Assembly (NCBI RefSeq): GCF_034262375.1
Contig: NZ_CP139558.1
Coordinates: 558,001-622,000 of the forward strand
Source: Mucilaginibacter sabulilitoris
GTDB taxonomy: Bacteria > Bacteroidota > Bacteroidia > Sphingobacteriales > Sphingobacteriaceae
DNA length: 64,000 bases
Direction: 5' to 3'
The notes beneath the pieces were generated by a model. That model saw nothing but the letters and a program-made list of their open reading frames with translations, ran no database searches and was not told the DNA's origin. This document shows positions 51,412 to 59,611 of the stretch, piece by piece; the stretch's first letter is position 1, and the number at the start of each line of letters is the position of its first letter. Position numbers and translations under genes: made by a program.

Positions 51412-52509
51412 ATGAAATTAGCCGTACTTACTGCCTATCTTGAAAGCCTGGCTCCGTTGGTGTACCAGGAAGACTATGATAATGCGGGCCTTATTGTAGG
51501 CAACCCGGAACAGGAGGTATCACAGGCGCTGTTATCGCTTGATTGTACCGAAGCGGTGGTTGACGAAGCCATTGCCACTGGCTGCCAGGTTATCATATCG
51601 CATCACCCTATAGTTTTCAGAGGCCTAAAAAAATTTAATGGCAAAACCTATGTGGAAAGGGTGGTGGAGAAAGCTATCCGCAACCGTATAGCCATTTATG
51701 CCACACATACCAATCTGGATAATATTATGGGTGGCGTAAACCAGCGTATTTGCGATACGCTGGGCCTAAAAAACTGCCGCATACTGGTGCCCAAACATAA
51801 CCTGTTAAAAAAACTGGTAACCTTTGTGCCCCAAAGCCATGCCGATGAGGTGCGCAATGCTTTATTTGCAGCGGGTGCCGGTAACATTGGTAACTACAGC
51901 GAAACAAGTTTTAATGTCGAAGGCGCCGGCACTTTTAAAGGAAACGACTCGACCAACCCTTATGTAGGCGAACCCGGCAAACGCCACCTGGAGAACGAGG
52001 TGCGCATAGAAACCGTTTACCCGGCCAACCTGGAGAGCAAAATATTAATGGCGCTGGTACTGGCGCATCCGTATGAGGAGGTGGCTTATGACCTTTTTAA
52101 CTTAACCAATCAGCACCAGCAGGTAGGCTCAGGTATGATAGGCGAATTGGAAATTCCGCAGAACGAGGAGTCATTCCTGTTTCATGTGAAAGATAAAATG
52201 CGCACTCATGTAATAAGGCATACCAAATTAACTGGTAAACACGTTAAAAAAGTAGCAGTATGCGGTGGCGCCGGAGGCTTCTTGTTAAAACATGCCATAT
52301 CGGCAGGAGCCGACGTTTTTGTCACCGCAGATTACAAGTATCATGAGTTTTTTGATGCCGAAGGAAAGATAGTGATTGCAGATATCGGACACTTTGAGAG
52401 TGAACAATTTACGGCGCAATTATTGTATGAAATAATAAGGAAAAAATTTCCTATCTTTGCCGTCCGTTTAACAGAAGTAAATACAAACCCCGTCAAATAT
52501 TTTATTTAA
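51412..52509 (+). CDS. Nif3-like dinuclear metal centre protein
   Basis: A 365-residue toroid-forming protein of the Nif3/YbgI family (often misnamed GTP cyclohydrolase I type 2). Metal ligands are in IISHHPIVFRGLK (about residues 63-75), YATHTNLDNI and, near the C-terminus, ADIGHFESEQFT. An inserted PII-like middle domain (about 130-230, KLVTFVPQSHADEVRNALF) is typical of the longer type. The start at ATG 51412 gives the usual MKLAVLTAYLESLAP. Its stop overlaps the next start by one base (TAATG). The role is unknown, though metal-linked. Confidence 0.92.
   Translation: MKLAVLTAYLESLAPLVYQEDYDNAGLIVGNPEQEVSQALLSLDCTEAVVDEAIATGCQVIISHHPIVFRGLKKFNGKTYVERVVEKAIRNRIAIYATHTNLDNIMGGVNQRICDTLGLKNCRILVPKHNLLKKLVTFVPQSHADEVRNALFAAGAGNIGNYSETSFNVEGAGTFKGNDSTNPYVGEPGKRHLENEVRIETVYPANLESKILMALVLAHPYEEVAYDLFNLTNQHQQVGSGMIGELEIPQNEESFLFHVKDKMRTHVIRHTKLTGKHVKKVAVCGGAGGFLLKHAISAGADVFVTADYKYHEFFDAEGKIVIADIGHFESEQFTAQLLYEIIRKKFPIFAVRLTEVNTNPVKYFI
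52452..52459 (+). promoter_or_regulatory. Possible internal -7 box before the zinc-ribbon gene
   Basis: TATCTTTG, an exact TAnnTTTG match inside the end of the Nif3 coding region, 49 bases before the zinc-ribbon ATG. It could give that gene its own promoter in addition to read-through. Confidence 0.4.
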
Positions 52510-53252
52510 TGGAACAAACCGTAGAACAAAAGCTTAAAGCTTTATACGAACTACAAACCATCCACACCAAAATTGACCGGATTCGCCAGGTAAGAGGCGA
52601 ACTGCCAATGGAAGTTGCCGATCTGGAAGATGATGTTGCTGGTCTTGAAACCCGCATTCAGAAGATCAAAGCCGAGCTGGATGATGTAGAGGATGAAATA
52701 GTAACTCGCAAAAACCTGATCAAAGAAGCCCAGGCCAATATTAAAAAATACGAAGCGCAACTTAACGAAGTTAAGAACAACCGTGAGTATGATGCCATAT
52801 CAAAAGAAATTGAGATACAGGGTCTTGATATACAGGTAAGCGAGAAAAAAATACGTGAGCATGGTTTTGAGATCACTTCAAAAACCCAGGTTTACGAAAA
52901 AGCCCTTGCCGATCTGGAGGCACGCAGGAGCGACCTTGATGCCAAAAAAGATGAGTTAGGCACCATTACCGCCGAAACTGAAAAGGAAGAAACCGAACTT
53001 ACCTCACAGGCAGAAAAAGCGACCGGAAACATTGAAGAGCGTTTATTAACCGCTTACAACCGTTTGCGCCAGAATGCTAAGAATGGCTTAGCGGTGGTGA
53101 CCATTCAGCGTGATTCATGCTCAGGATGTTTTAACCAGATTCCGCCTCAGCGCCAGTCTGATATCCGTCAGCGTAAAAAAATCATCGTTTGCGAGCATTG
53201 CGGCCGTATTTTGGTTGACGAGCAAATGGCTCTTGAAGCTGAAGAAGCATAA
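52509..53252 (+). CDS. Coiled-coil zinc-ribbon protein (C4 type)
   Basis: A 247-residue cytosolic protein. Residues about 5-180 form a long antiparallel coiled coil (LETRIQKIKAELDDVEDEIVTRKNLIKEAQANIKKYEAQLNEVK). The C-terminal zinc ribbon has Cys204/Cys207 (DSCSGCFNQIPPQ) and Cys228/Cys231 (VCEHCGRIL). Similar proteins (CT398-like) bind RNA polymerase sigma factors or act near the flagellum in other phyla, but the role in Bacteroidota is unknown. It is coupled to Nif3 by a TAATG overlap. Its terminator was split by the insertion sequence directly downstream. Confidence 0.92.
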   Translation: MEQTVEQKLKALYELQTIHTKIDRIRQVRGELPMEVADLEDDVAGLETRIQKIKAELDDVEDEIVTRKNLIKEAQANIKKYEAQLNEVKNNREYDAISKEIEIQGLDIQVSEKKIREHGFEITSKTQVYEKALADLEARRSDLDAKKDELGTITAETEKEETELTSQAEKATGNIEERLLTAYNRLRQNAKNGLAVVTIQRDSCSGCFNQIPPQRQSDIRQRKKIIVCEHCGRILVDEQMALEAEEA

Positions 53253-53279
53253 GCAATTACTTATAAAATATATAAAGGC

Positions 53280-53290
53280 GCCCGTAAGGC
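53280..53290. repeat. Left 11-bp target site duplication of the IS4 element
   Basis: GCCCGTAAGGC at the left border; an identical copy is at 54686-54696. Without the IS, the joined sequence reads AAGGCGCC-CGTAA-GGCGCCTTTTTT, a terminator. Confidence 0.92.
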
Positions 53291-53298
53291 ACGAATGG

Positions 53299-53328
53299 TC
53301 GGAAGATTTTATCTTCCGACTTTTTTTG
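53299..53328 (+). terminator. Inward-facing terminator at the left IS end
   Basis: GTCGGAAGAT-TTT-ATCTTCCGAC followed by TTTTTTTG, overlapping the left inverted repeat. It would stop transcription that enters the IS from the zinc-ribbon gene. Confidence 0.75.
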
Positions 53329-53430
53329 TTTTTCAGGCTTAATGTTTTGTATTTAAGCATTTGATTATCAATCATTTACTTGTTTTTCTCATTGATTTTG
53401 AGTATATTAAAAGCTGTAAATCAATCAGAT

Positions 53431-54654
53431 ATGACGATATTTAAAGATCATAACATTGCTGTAAAACAGCTTTTAGGTTTCATTCCGGAGGCGCTGATAG
53501 CAAATTTGTCGCTCACAAGCAAGATCGATCATTACGCAAAGGTTTTGCATGGCAATAAGCTGTTTTATTTGCAGCTCTATGGTATTTTAGACAACGACAG
53601 GCTTAGCCAGAGAAGCCTTGAGGACACGTTCAATGCTTCGGTATTTAAAGTGCTTTTTAACCTTGATGAAGATGAAAAGGTCTGCAGGAGTTCCATTTCG
53701 GAAAGGTTGTCTAAGGTTGACCCGGACTATTTCAGACAGATCTATGAATACATCTACGAGCGTTTTTCCTGCTCCTATACGTTAAGGGAAAGAAAGCAGT
53801 ATAATCTCATCCGTGTAGACAGCACTATAGTCAGTGAAACCGCCGGCAAGCTAACCGCAGGCATTGTCAATGCCGGCAGTAGCAAGAAAGCAATCAAATA
53901 TAGTCTTGCTTTTGATGGCTTGCTGCCAGGCCTTGCGCAGGTCTTTACCAGCCCAAAGTATGGCAACGAAGATAATGCACTGCCCGAGGTTGTCATGGCG
54001 CACGTAAAGAAAGAACCCGGGCATCAAAATATCTATGTACTGGACAGGGGGCTTCAATCTACCCGGACAATGAAAACTTTCAGTGAAAGTGAGCTAAACT
54101 TCATCTGTCGTTCAAAGGAGAACAGAAAGTTCGAATGGGTAGAATCGCTGATCACTGAAGGGCAGAACATGGATATGGGGGGATCCATTTTGCTTAGAGA
54201 TAGCATTGTCCGGCTCTATACAGGTATGCCTATAGCCAACAAGCGGGGGAATAAACATTACAGAGAGGTACAGGTGGATCGTCCTTTTCGCCTGGTTGTC
54301 GTAAAAAGTAAATCCGATGATGGTAAAGAGTACTGGCTGTTAACCAATGAGTTCGACTTATCAGCCAAAGACATCGCCCAAGCCTACCGCAGGCGTTGGG
54401 ACATCGAGGTTTTTTTTCGGTTCCTCAAACAAGAACTCAACGTGAGCCACCTGGTTTCGCTAAATAAAAACGGTCTACAGGTTATGTTATATATGACATT
54501 GATAACCAGTATGCTGGTATTGATCTACAAAAAGGGGAATAAACAGGGTTATAAAACTTCTAAAAGACGATTTGCTATGGAAGTCAGAGACTTGGCCATT
54601 GCTTTAATTGTTGTACAATGTGGTGGTGATCCCGGCCTCTTTTTTAAGACATAA
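53431..54654 (+). CDS. IS4-family transposase
   Basis: A 407-residue DDE transposase. Catalytic residues: Asp130 in LIRVDSTIVSE, Asp205 in YVLDRGLQS, and Glu326 in the YREK signature YRRRWDIEVFFRFLK (Tyr-x2-Arg-x3-Glu-x6-Lys). The start at 53431 (MTIFKDHNIAVKQLLGFIPE) is chosen over an in-frame start at 53380, because IS4 proteins begin close to this segment; the upstream part is A+T-rich leader. There is no frameshift or stop. It ends 31 bases before the right inverted repeat closes the element. Confidence 0.95.
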   Translation: MTIFKDHNIAVKQLLGFIPEALIANLSLTSKIDHYAKVLHGNKLFYLQLYGILDNDRLSQRSLEDTFNASVFKVLFNLDEDEKVCRSSISERLSKVDPDYFRQIYEYIYERFSCSYTLRERKQYNLIRVDSTIVSETAGKLTAGIVNAGSSKKAIKYSLAFDGLLPGLAQVFTSPKYGNEDNALPEVVMAHVKKEPGHQNIYVLDRGLQSTRTMKTFSESELNFICRSKENRKFEWVESLITEGQNMDMGGSILLRDSIVRLYTGMPIANKRGNKHYREVQVDRPFRLVVVKSKSDDGKEYWLLTNEFDLSAKDIAQAYRRRWDIEVFFRFLKQELNVSHLVSLNKNGLQVMLYMTLITSMLVLIYKKGNKQGYKTSKRRFAMEVRDLAIALIVVQCGGDPGLFFKT

Positions 54655-54682
54655 AAAATGGCCGGAATTTCTTCCGACCATT
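54655..54682 (-). terminator. Inward-facing terminator at the right IS end
   Basis: On the minus strand, TGGTCGGAA-GAAA-TTCCGGCCA followed by TTTTTTA, overlapping the right inverted repeat. It would stop transcription that enters from the right flank. Confidence 0.6.
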
Positions 54683-54685
54683 CGT

Positions 54686-54696
54686 GCCCGTAAGGC
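54686..54696. repeat. Right 11-bp target site duplication of the IS4 element
   Basis: GCCCGTAAGGC, followed by GCCTTTTTTATT, the displaced second half of the zinc-ribbon gene terminator. Confidence 0.92.
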
Positions 54697-54776
54697 GCCT
54701 TTTTTATTGCCCTGTTTTTTATTTGTGAACAATAATAATTGATGATACATTTAGCATAGAAATTACAACCACAGCT

Positions 54777-55223
54777 ATGATGGTAGAGATATTAAAAAAA
54801 ATGTTTTTGAGAGATCTGGGTAAACTTAAAACCGAGATTGAGCTATACAAAGATGAGCAGAAGATATGGTATATTGAAAAGCAGATCACCAATACGGCGG
54901 GTAACCTTTGCCTGCACCTGCTTGGGAGCCTGAACAATTTTATCGGCGCCGAGCTGGCCGGAACAGGGTATATAAGAAACCGCGACCTTGAATTTTCATC
55001 GGACTCGGTGCCAAGAGAACAATTGCTGAAAAGTATTGATGATACTATGCTCATGATCGCCTCGGCCTTTGATAATATCACCGATGCGCAGCTGGAAGAG
55101 AATTTTCCGAAACCCGTATTTAATGAAACGGTAACTAACGCGTTTTTGGTGACGCACATGATCGTCCACCTTAACTACCACCTGGGGCAAATCAACTATC
55201 ACCGGCGTTTACTGGATAATTAA
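54777..55223 (+). CDS. DUF1572/DinB-like protein
   Basis: A 148-residue four-helix protein of the DinB superfamily. Fold helices: FLRDLGKLKTEIELYKDEQKIW, GNLCLHLLGSLNNFIGAELAG (metal-site His), ISDTMLMIASAFDN-like and MIVHLNYHLGQINYHRRLL with the remaining histidines. It resembles DUF1572. Cytosolic, possibly a metal-dependent thiol transferase; activity unknown. It starts about 80 bases after the displaced terminator and is followed after 9 bases by a DUF2809 gene. An ATG a codon later is equally possible. Confidence 0.85.
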   Translation: MMVEILKKMFLRDLGKLKTEIELYKDEQKIWYIEKQITNTAGNLCLHLLGSLNNFIGAELAGTGYIRNRDLEFSSDSVPREQLLKSIDDTMLMIASAFDNITDAQLEENFPKPVFNETVTNAFLVTHMIVHLNYHLGQINYHRRLLDN

Positions 55224-55232
55224 AGAATCCGC

Positions 55233-55598
55233 ATGATGCCAAAATCAAGGGCGACTTATTTAATACTCATTATTATAACCATTATCACGGGTTTGCTTTC
55301 CCGGCATTTCACCTTTATCCCGTTATTTATAGGCGATATTCTTTGGGCGCTGATGGTTTACTTCATTATGCGTTTCTTGTTTATAACACGCCCTGTTAAG
55401 TTTATTGTGATAGTAAGTCTGCTGTTTTGTTATGCCATTGAGTTTAGCCAGTTGTATCAGGCGCCATGGATAAATGATCTGCGGCATACGCTATTTGGTC
55501 ACCTGGTTTTAGGCGAAGGGTTTTTATGGAACGATCTGCTGTGTTATACAATAGGCGTGGGAATAGGGATTTGGGTTAATACCAGGCTTCGCAGGTAA
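55233..55598 (+). CDS. DUF2809 family membrane protein
   Basis: A 121-residue inner-membrane protein with four helices: YLILIIITIITGLLSR, FIPLFIGDILWALMVYFIMRF, FIVIVSLLFCYAIEFSQL and LCYTIGVGIGIWVN. The family pattern GDILWALMVYFI and AIEFSQLYQAPWINDLRHTLFGHLVLGEGFLWNDLLCY is intact. Function unknown. Ten bases after the DinB-like gene, so probably co-transcribed. It is convergent with the phosphodiesterase gene. Confidence 0.9.
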   Translation: MMPKSRATYLILIIITIITGLLSRHFTFIPLFIGDILWALMVYFIMRFLFITRPVKFIVIVSLLFCYAIEFSQLYQAPWINDLRHTLFGHLVLGEGFLWNDLLCYTIGVGIGIWVNTRLRR

Positions 55599-55620
55599 TT
55601 AAATTCAAATGGATAGTCAA

Positions 55621-56928
55621 TTATTCTAATAATCCTGCCGGTATTTTTCCATCCACTTTTGGAAATGAAATACCAAGTAGTTTTACCATGATGGGCGTCA
55701 TATCGCGCAGGTTCATTTCTTCTATTACAGCGCCTTTACGAATGCCCGGGCCATGGGCTATCAGGCCGGTGCGGATATTTTTTGTGTCGGGAAAATGTCC
55801 GTGTGTGCCGCCCTTGCCGGGCTTTACGGCATTGCCTGTGCTGGCTGAGCTGAATGCAGCGTCATGCTCTCCGCTAAGCGCAAAGGCAACATTCGGGTTA
55901 TAGCGGCCTTTGGTCAATTGCTGCCTGGTGATGATGCGGAAATACTGCCTCACGCTATCGGGCTGTGCTACTAATAATGTTTTTACCTTATTGATGGTAG
56001 CTTTATCAGACGGGTCTTTCAGGTACAGGTAAGCAGATCCACCTACTGAATTGAATTGCGCTTTCCAATCGCCTGTTTTAAGGTCAGTGATCAACCCGGC
56101 TTCTTTCAGCCATACGTTGGGCGAGATCATCTTCTTTACATCATAAAACCCATGATCGCCACCAACAAGGAGTACCGTGTTTTCCCATATGCCTGCTGTT
56201 TTCAAGGCATCTATGATAATGCCTACGGCAGCATCGGCATCAGCCACCGCTTCCTGTACACGTGCTCCGTAACGGCCTACAGCATGTTCCGCACCGTCGA
56301 CAGAAAATACGTGAATAGTCATTAGCTCAGGCTTGCTTTTCTTTATTATATACGCGGCTATCTTAGCGATATTCTGGTTTTTTCCTGCATCTATCTTGTC
56401 AACACCGCCGAAAATTTCTTTTTTTACCTCGGCATAAAAGCCCTGAGGCAAAGAATATTGTTCGCGAACCCCATCGCCTAGGCTGCCTATGTCGGGAATG
56501 TTGTAATCTACAGGAGCATTGGCAGATACGGGCCAGTAGAGTGATGCAACGGTCATGCCTTTTTCTTTCGCCGCTTTCCAGATGGTAGGTGCATGAATGG
56601 AGCTATCCTGCCAGTAAGGCTGTTGCGGCGCTCCGTCAGGGGTAAATATGTTGTTATAGAAAACACCATGCTTCGCGGGTTGCACACCCGTAACAATTGT
56701 GGTATGCGAGGGATAGGTCATGGAAGGAAACACACTGTTTACCCCTTTAGCATAAGCCCCGTCATTCATTAGCGTATGCAGGTTAGGCGTTTGCCATTCG
56801 CTGTCGAGGTAAAAATCTGGGCGGAACCCATCAATGGTAATAAATATAACGTGTTTGGCAGTTTGTGCCATAAGCTGACCTGTTGTCATCAACAAGGCAA
56901 GTAGTGCGATTGATAGTTGCTTTTTCAT
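55621..56928 (-). CDS. Alkaline phosphatase superfamily phosphodiesterase (NPP type)
   Basis: A 435-residue exported enzyme. Signal peptide from the ATG at 56928 (MKKQLSIALLALLMTTGQLMAQ). Two-metal site: Asp in ITIDGFRPDF, nucleophile Thr in SMTYPSHTTIVTG, Asp/His in FSVDGAEHAVG, Asp-His in GGDHGFYDV, and His in HGHFPDT. This is the nucleotide pyrophosphatase/phosphodiesterase (Phosphodiest) family; it hydrolyses nucleotides or phospholipid-type diesters in the periplasm. A further upstream in-frame ATG four codons earlier exists (56940) but gives no better signal. Monocistronic. Confidence 0.93.
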   Translation of the reverse strand: MKKQLSIALLALLMTTGQLMAQTAKHVIFITIDGFRPDFYLDSEWQTPNLHTLMNDGAYAKGVNSVFPSMTYPSHTTIVTGVQPAKHGVFYNNIFTPDGAPQQPYWQDSSIHAPTIWKAAKEKGMTVASLYWPVSANAPVDYNIPDIGSLGDGVREQYSLPQGFYAEVKKEIFGGVDKIDAGKNQNIAKIAAYIIKKSKPELMTIHVFSVDGAEHAVGRYGARVQEAVADADAAVGIIIDALKTAGIWENTVLLVGGDHGFYDVKKMISPNVWLKEAGLITDLKTGDWKAQFNSVGGSAYLYLKDPSDKATINKVKTLLVAQPDSVRQYFRIITRQQLTKGRYNPNVAFALSGEHDAAFSSASTGNAVKPGKGGTHGHFPDTKNIRTGLIAHGPGIRKGAVIEEMNLRDMTPIMVKLLGISFPKVDGKIPAGLLE

Positions 56929-57070
56929 ATTTAATCCCATCCAAGTTTGCGAGAGTTAAGGTAGCTCCGTAAATTGGAATAACGAACAGGGTAAAGGTGT
57001 TTGTAATTTTGTTAACTTTTTATGATATTATGATTATGTAATTCGGCTGAAGTAGCGCCTAGCGGCACTA

Positions 57071-58144
57071 TCAAAACATACTCGTTTGCTTGCCCTTTTT
57101 TGGCACAAACAGGGTATAGTCATATTCTGGCATCACACGGCCTGCTAGAAAGCGGTTACAGGACATTCTGTACATCTGGTGGATAGATTGTGCCACCTGC
57201 CCCTCGCCGCTCATACGACGGACAAAATCGCTGTCGTTCAGTTTGCCGTCATGGCATGATTTTATCATGTTCAGCACTTTCTCTGCCCGGTCGGGAAAAG
57301 CCTTGTATATCCAATCGCTGAATATTTCGGCAATGCTGCCGTTGAGCCGCACAATGGTAAAACCTGCCGATAGAGCCCCCCTGTCGGCCGCGGCTTTGAT
57401 AATATTGGGTACCTCATTGCTATTAAGCCCCGGAATAATGGGGGCTGCCATTACCCTTACCGGTATGCCTTGCTCAGAGAGTTTTTGTATCACTGCCAGC
57501 CTGCCGGTAGCAGTTACCGTGCGGGGCTCCAATTTTTGGCGTAATTGTTCATTTAATGAGGTAACCGATACATTTACATGCACCAGGTTCATGGCTGCCA
57601 GTTCGGTAAGTATATCGAGGTCGCGCAGGATCACGTTGTTTTTAGTAATAATGCTTACCGGGTTCCTGTATTTTAAAAATACCTGCAGCAGGTTACGGGT
57701 TATTTTTAGCCGGCGTTCAATAGGCTGGTAACAATCGGTATTGCCCGAGAGCATAATGCATACCGGCTGGTAGTTTTTTTTATTGAAGTACTGCTCAAGC
57801 AGTTCGGGCGCATTACGTTTTACGATGATCTTGCGTTCAAAATCGAGCCCGGCGCTAAAACCATAATATTCATGACTGTTGCGGGCATAGCAATAAATAC
57901 AGCCGTGCTCACAGCCCTGGTACGGGTTTATGGAGTACATGTGGCTCAAATCGGGGCTGTTTGATTCGCTGACGATCTTTTTGGGGCTTTCTTCAAAAAG
58001 TTGCGTAGCGGTATTTTCAAGCAGGGGTTCGTCTAAACCTTCAATGTGCTCGGCTACATACTTGTTTTTTAAAAATTTGTTGTGCGTATTCAGCTGCGCT
58101 CCCCGGCCTTTAAAAAAGTCGGGATTTTCTTCCTGTGCCATCAA
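57071..58144 (-). CDS. PA0069-family radical SAM protein
   Basis: A 357-residue radical SAM protein. The 4Fe-4S motif is CEHGCIYCYARNSHEYYG, a CxxxCxxC at about residues 77-84. The N-terminal HIEGLDEPLLENTATQLFEESPKKIVSESNSPDLSHMYSINPYQG and the middle GNTDCYQPIERRLKITRNLLQVF are typical of the PA0069 group, related to spore photoproduct lyase. Its reaction is unknown. The start could be the second Met, one codon later. The gene is alone, with the two-component operon upstream on the same strand. Confidence 0.93.
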   Translation of the reverse strand: MMAQEENPDFFKGRGAQLNTHNKFLKNKYVAEHIEGLDEPLLENTATQLFEESPKKIVSESNSPDLSHMYSINPYQGCEHGCIYCYARNSHEYYGFSAGLDFERKIIVKRNAPELLEQYFNKKNYQPVCIMLSGNTDCYQPIERRLKITRNLLQVFLKYRNPVSIITKNNVILRDLDILTELAAMNLVHVNVSVTSLNEQLRQKLEPRTVTATGRLAVIQKLSEQGIPVRVMAAPIIPGLNSNEVPNIIKAAADRGALSAGFTIVRLNGSIAEIFSDWIYKAFPDRAEKVLNMIKSCHDGKLNDSDFVRRMSGEGQVAQSIHQMYRMSCNRFLAGRVMPEYDYTLFVPKKGKQTSMF

Positions 58145-58170
58145 ACAAATTTGCTAATATTTTTAGCAAA

Positions 58171-58815
58171 TTACAAGTCGATCAGTTTATTTTTTATACT
58201 GTAAAGTACCAAGCCAACACGGCTCTTTATCTGTAGTTTTTCAAAAAGCTGGTCGCGGTAGCTATCGACGGTGCGTACGCTGATGCACATGGTGTCGGCG
58301 ATTTCTTTGTAGGTGAGTTCGGTGCCGGTTAACCTCAGGAATTCGATTTCGCGCGGATTTAATTTTACCTGCGATGTTTTATCATTGTTGAAATTATTCA
58401 GCAAATGATGGGTAACAAAATCAGGGTAATACAGATCGCCATCGGCAACTTTAAGTAACGCGGCTTCAAACTCATGGGGTTCAGCATCCTTAAGCAAATA
58501 ACCTTTTACGCCCATTTTAACCATGGCGAGCACCTTTTCGGCATCTTCAAACATGGATAAAATAATGGTGCGAATAGATGGCTGAAATTTTTTGAGCCAT
58601 TGTGCTGTTGATATGCCATCCATAACCGGCATATTAATATCAAGCAAAACAATATCAGGCATTAATCCTGAATTTATTTTATCAACCAGTTCCTTACCAT
58701 GTGCAGCTTCAAACAGAATATTGTAGCGGTTAAAGCTCCCTACCAGCGATGCAATGCCGCTCCTGAAAAGGCGATGATCATCAACCAGGGCTATTTGAAT
58801 TGGTTCTGTTAGCAT
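58171..58815 (-). CDS. LuxR/NarL-type response regulator
   Basis: A 214-residue regulator. Receiver with IQIALVDDHRLFRSGI near the N-terminus, phospho-acceptor Asp in PDIVLLDINMPVMDG, and Lys in GVKGYLLKDAEP. GerE-type helix-turn-helix at the C-terminus (LNPREIEFLRLTGTELTYKEIADTMCISVRTVDSYRDQLFEKL). The ATG at 58815 is chosen because it gives the standard receiver N-terminus (MLTEPIQIALVDDHR); the frame is open upstream inside the kinase gene. It overlaps the kinase gene by 35 bases and is its obvious partner. Confidence 0.94.
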   Translation of the reverse strand: MLTEPIQIALVDDHRLFRSGIASLVGSFNRYNILFEAAHGKELVDKINSGLMPDIVLLDINMPVMDGISTAQWLKKFQPSIRTIILSMFEDAEKVLAMVKMGVKGYLLKDAEPHEFEAALLKVADGDLYYPDFVTHHLLNNFNNDKTSQVKLNPREIEFLRLTGTELTYKEIADTMCISVRTVDSYRDQLFEKLQIKSRVGLVLYSIKNKLIDL

Positions 58816-59611
58816 AAGTTTCTTGTACGTGTGGGTTGAGCGACAACTTAACGCTGCAGCCATTGCCTGGTGCGCTGTTTATAACCGCTTCAGCACCAAT
58901 TAACGCCGCCCTGTTTACAATGTTGCGTAAACCCGATCCGCTTTTATCAATAAGCAATTCAGGCTGAAAGCCAACCCCGTCATCTTCGATGGTCAAATTA
59001 AACATTTGTTCCTTATAATACAAACTGATTTTGAAGTTGGCGGCCTGGGCGTATTTAAGAGCATTGTTTAATGTCTCCTGAAAAATCCTGAACAAAACCA
59101 GCTCACGCTGTTCGCCAAGCGGATAAACAACGCCATCAGTTAAAAGCAATAAGTTAATAATACCGCTTCTGTTAATGCGGTCGGCTTCCATTTCTAATGT
59201 TTTTACCAGACCAATGGCGCTGATGTGTTCAAAGCTAAGGCTTTTTGAAAGGTTACGCAAGTCGCTGATAGACTGGGCTATGAGTTCGCGGTTATCGTTG
59301 AGCTTTATTTTATCATTACCTTCAATATTTCTACCCAATACGCCCAGGTTTAGCTTTACGAATGATAGTACCTGGGTTATATTATCATGGAGCTCGCGGC
59401 TGATCTGGTTAAGTGTTTCTTCCTGAATTTCCATGCGGGTTTTAAGCAGCTCCTGTTGAAACGATGATTTCAAATGTTCCTTTTCGAGTAAGTTCTTATT
59501 CTGCTTTCTTTGATAAATCAATAAAAAACTGACAATGAACACACCGAGCATCATTAACATGGCGGTGCCGGCAATCAGTATCAGGATAACTTCTTCGTCC
59601 TTGAAAAGCAT
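58781..59611 (-). CDS. Sensor histidine kinase (HisKA_3)
   Basis: A 276-residue kinase with a single N-terminal membrane helix (VILILIAGTAMLMMLGVFIVSFLLIYQ, about residues 7-33) and no large sensor domain. HisKA_3 with the phospho-acceptor His in ISRELHDNITQVLSFVKLNLG (about residue 76). HATPase with FQETLNNALKYAQAANF, EDDGVGF and GSGLRNIVNRAALIGA. The start at ATG 59611 (MLFKDEEVILILIAG) matches this kinase type. It overlaps the membrane gene upstream by 31 bases, which may provide sensing, and the regulator downstream by 35 bases. Confidence 0.92.
   Translation of the reverse strand: MLFKDEEVILILIAGTAMLMMLGVFIVSFLLIYQRKQNKNLLEKEHLKSSFQQELLKTRMEIQEETLNQISRELHDNITQVLSFVKLNLGVLGRNIEGNDKIKLNDNRELIAQSISDLRNLSKSLSFEHISAIGLVKTLEMEADRINRSGIINLLLLTDGVVYPLGEQRELVLFRIFQETLNNALKYAQAANFKISLYYKEQMFNLTIEDDGVGFQPELLIDKSGSGLRNIVNRAALIGAEAVINSAPGNGCSVKLSLNPHVQETYANRTNSNSPG

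Larger units (their letters stand above)
53291..54685 (+). mobile_element. Complete IS4-family insertion sequence, 1395 bp
   Basis: Left and right ends are perfect 16-bp inverted repeats (ACGAATGGTCGGAAGA at 53291-53306; its complement at 54670-54685), flanked by an exact 11-bp duplication. One transposase gene fills the inside. Just inside the left end is a hairpin (GTCGGAAGAT/ATCTTCCGAC) with seven T's. On the reverse strand the right end forms a similar hairpin followed by six T's. Intact ends, target duplication and gene suggest a recent, possibly active copy. Confidence 0.93.
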
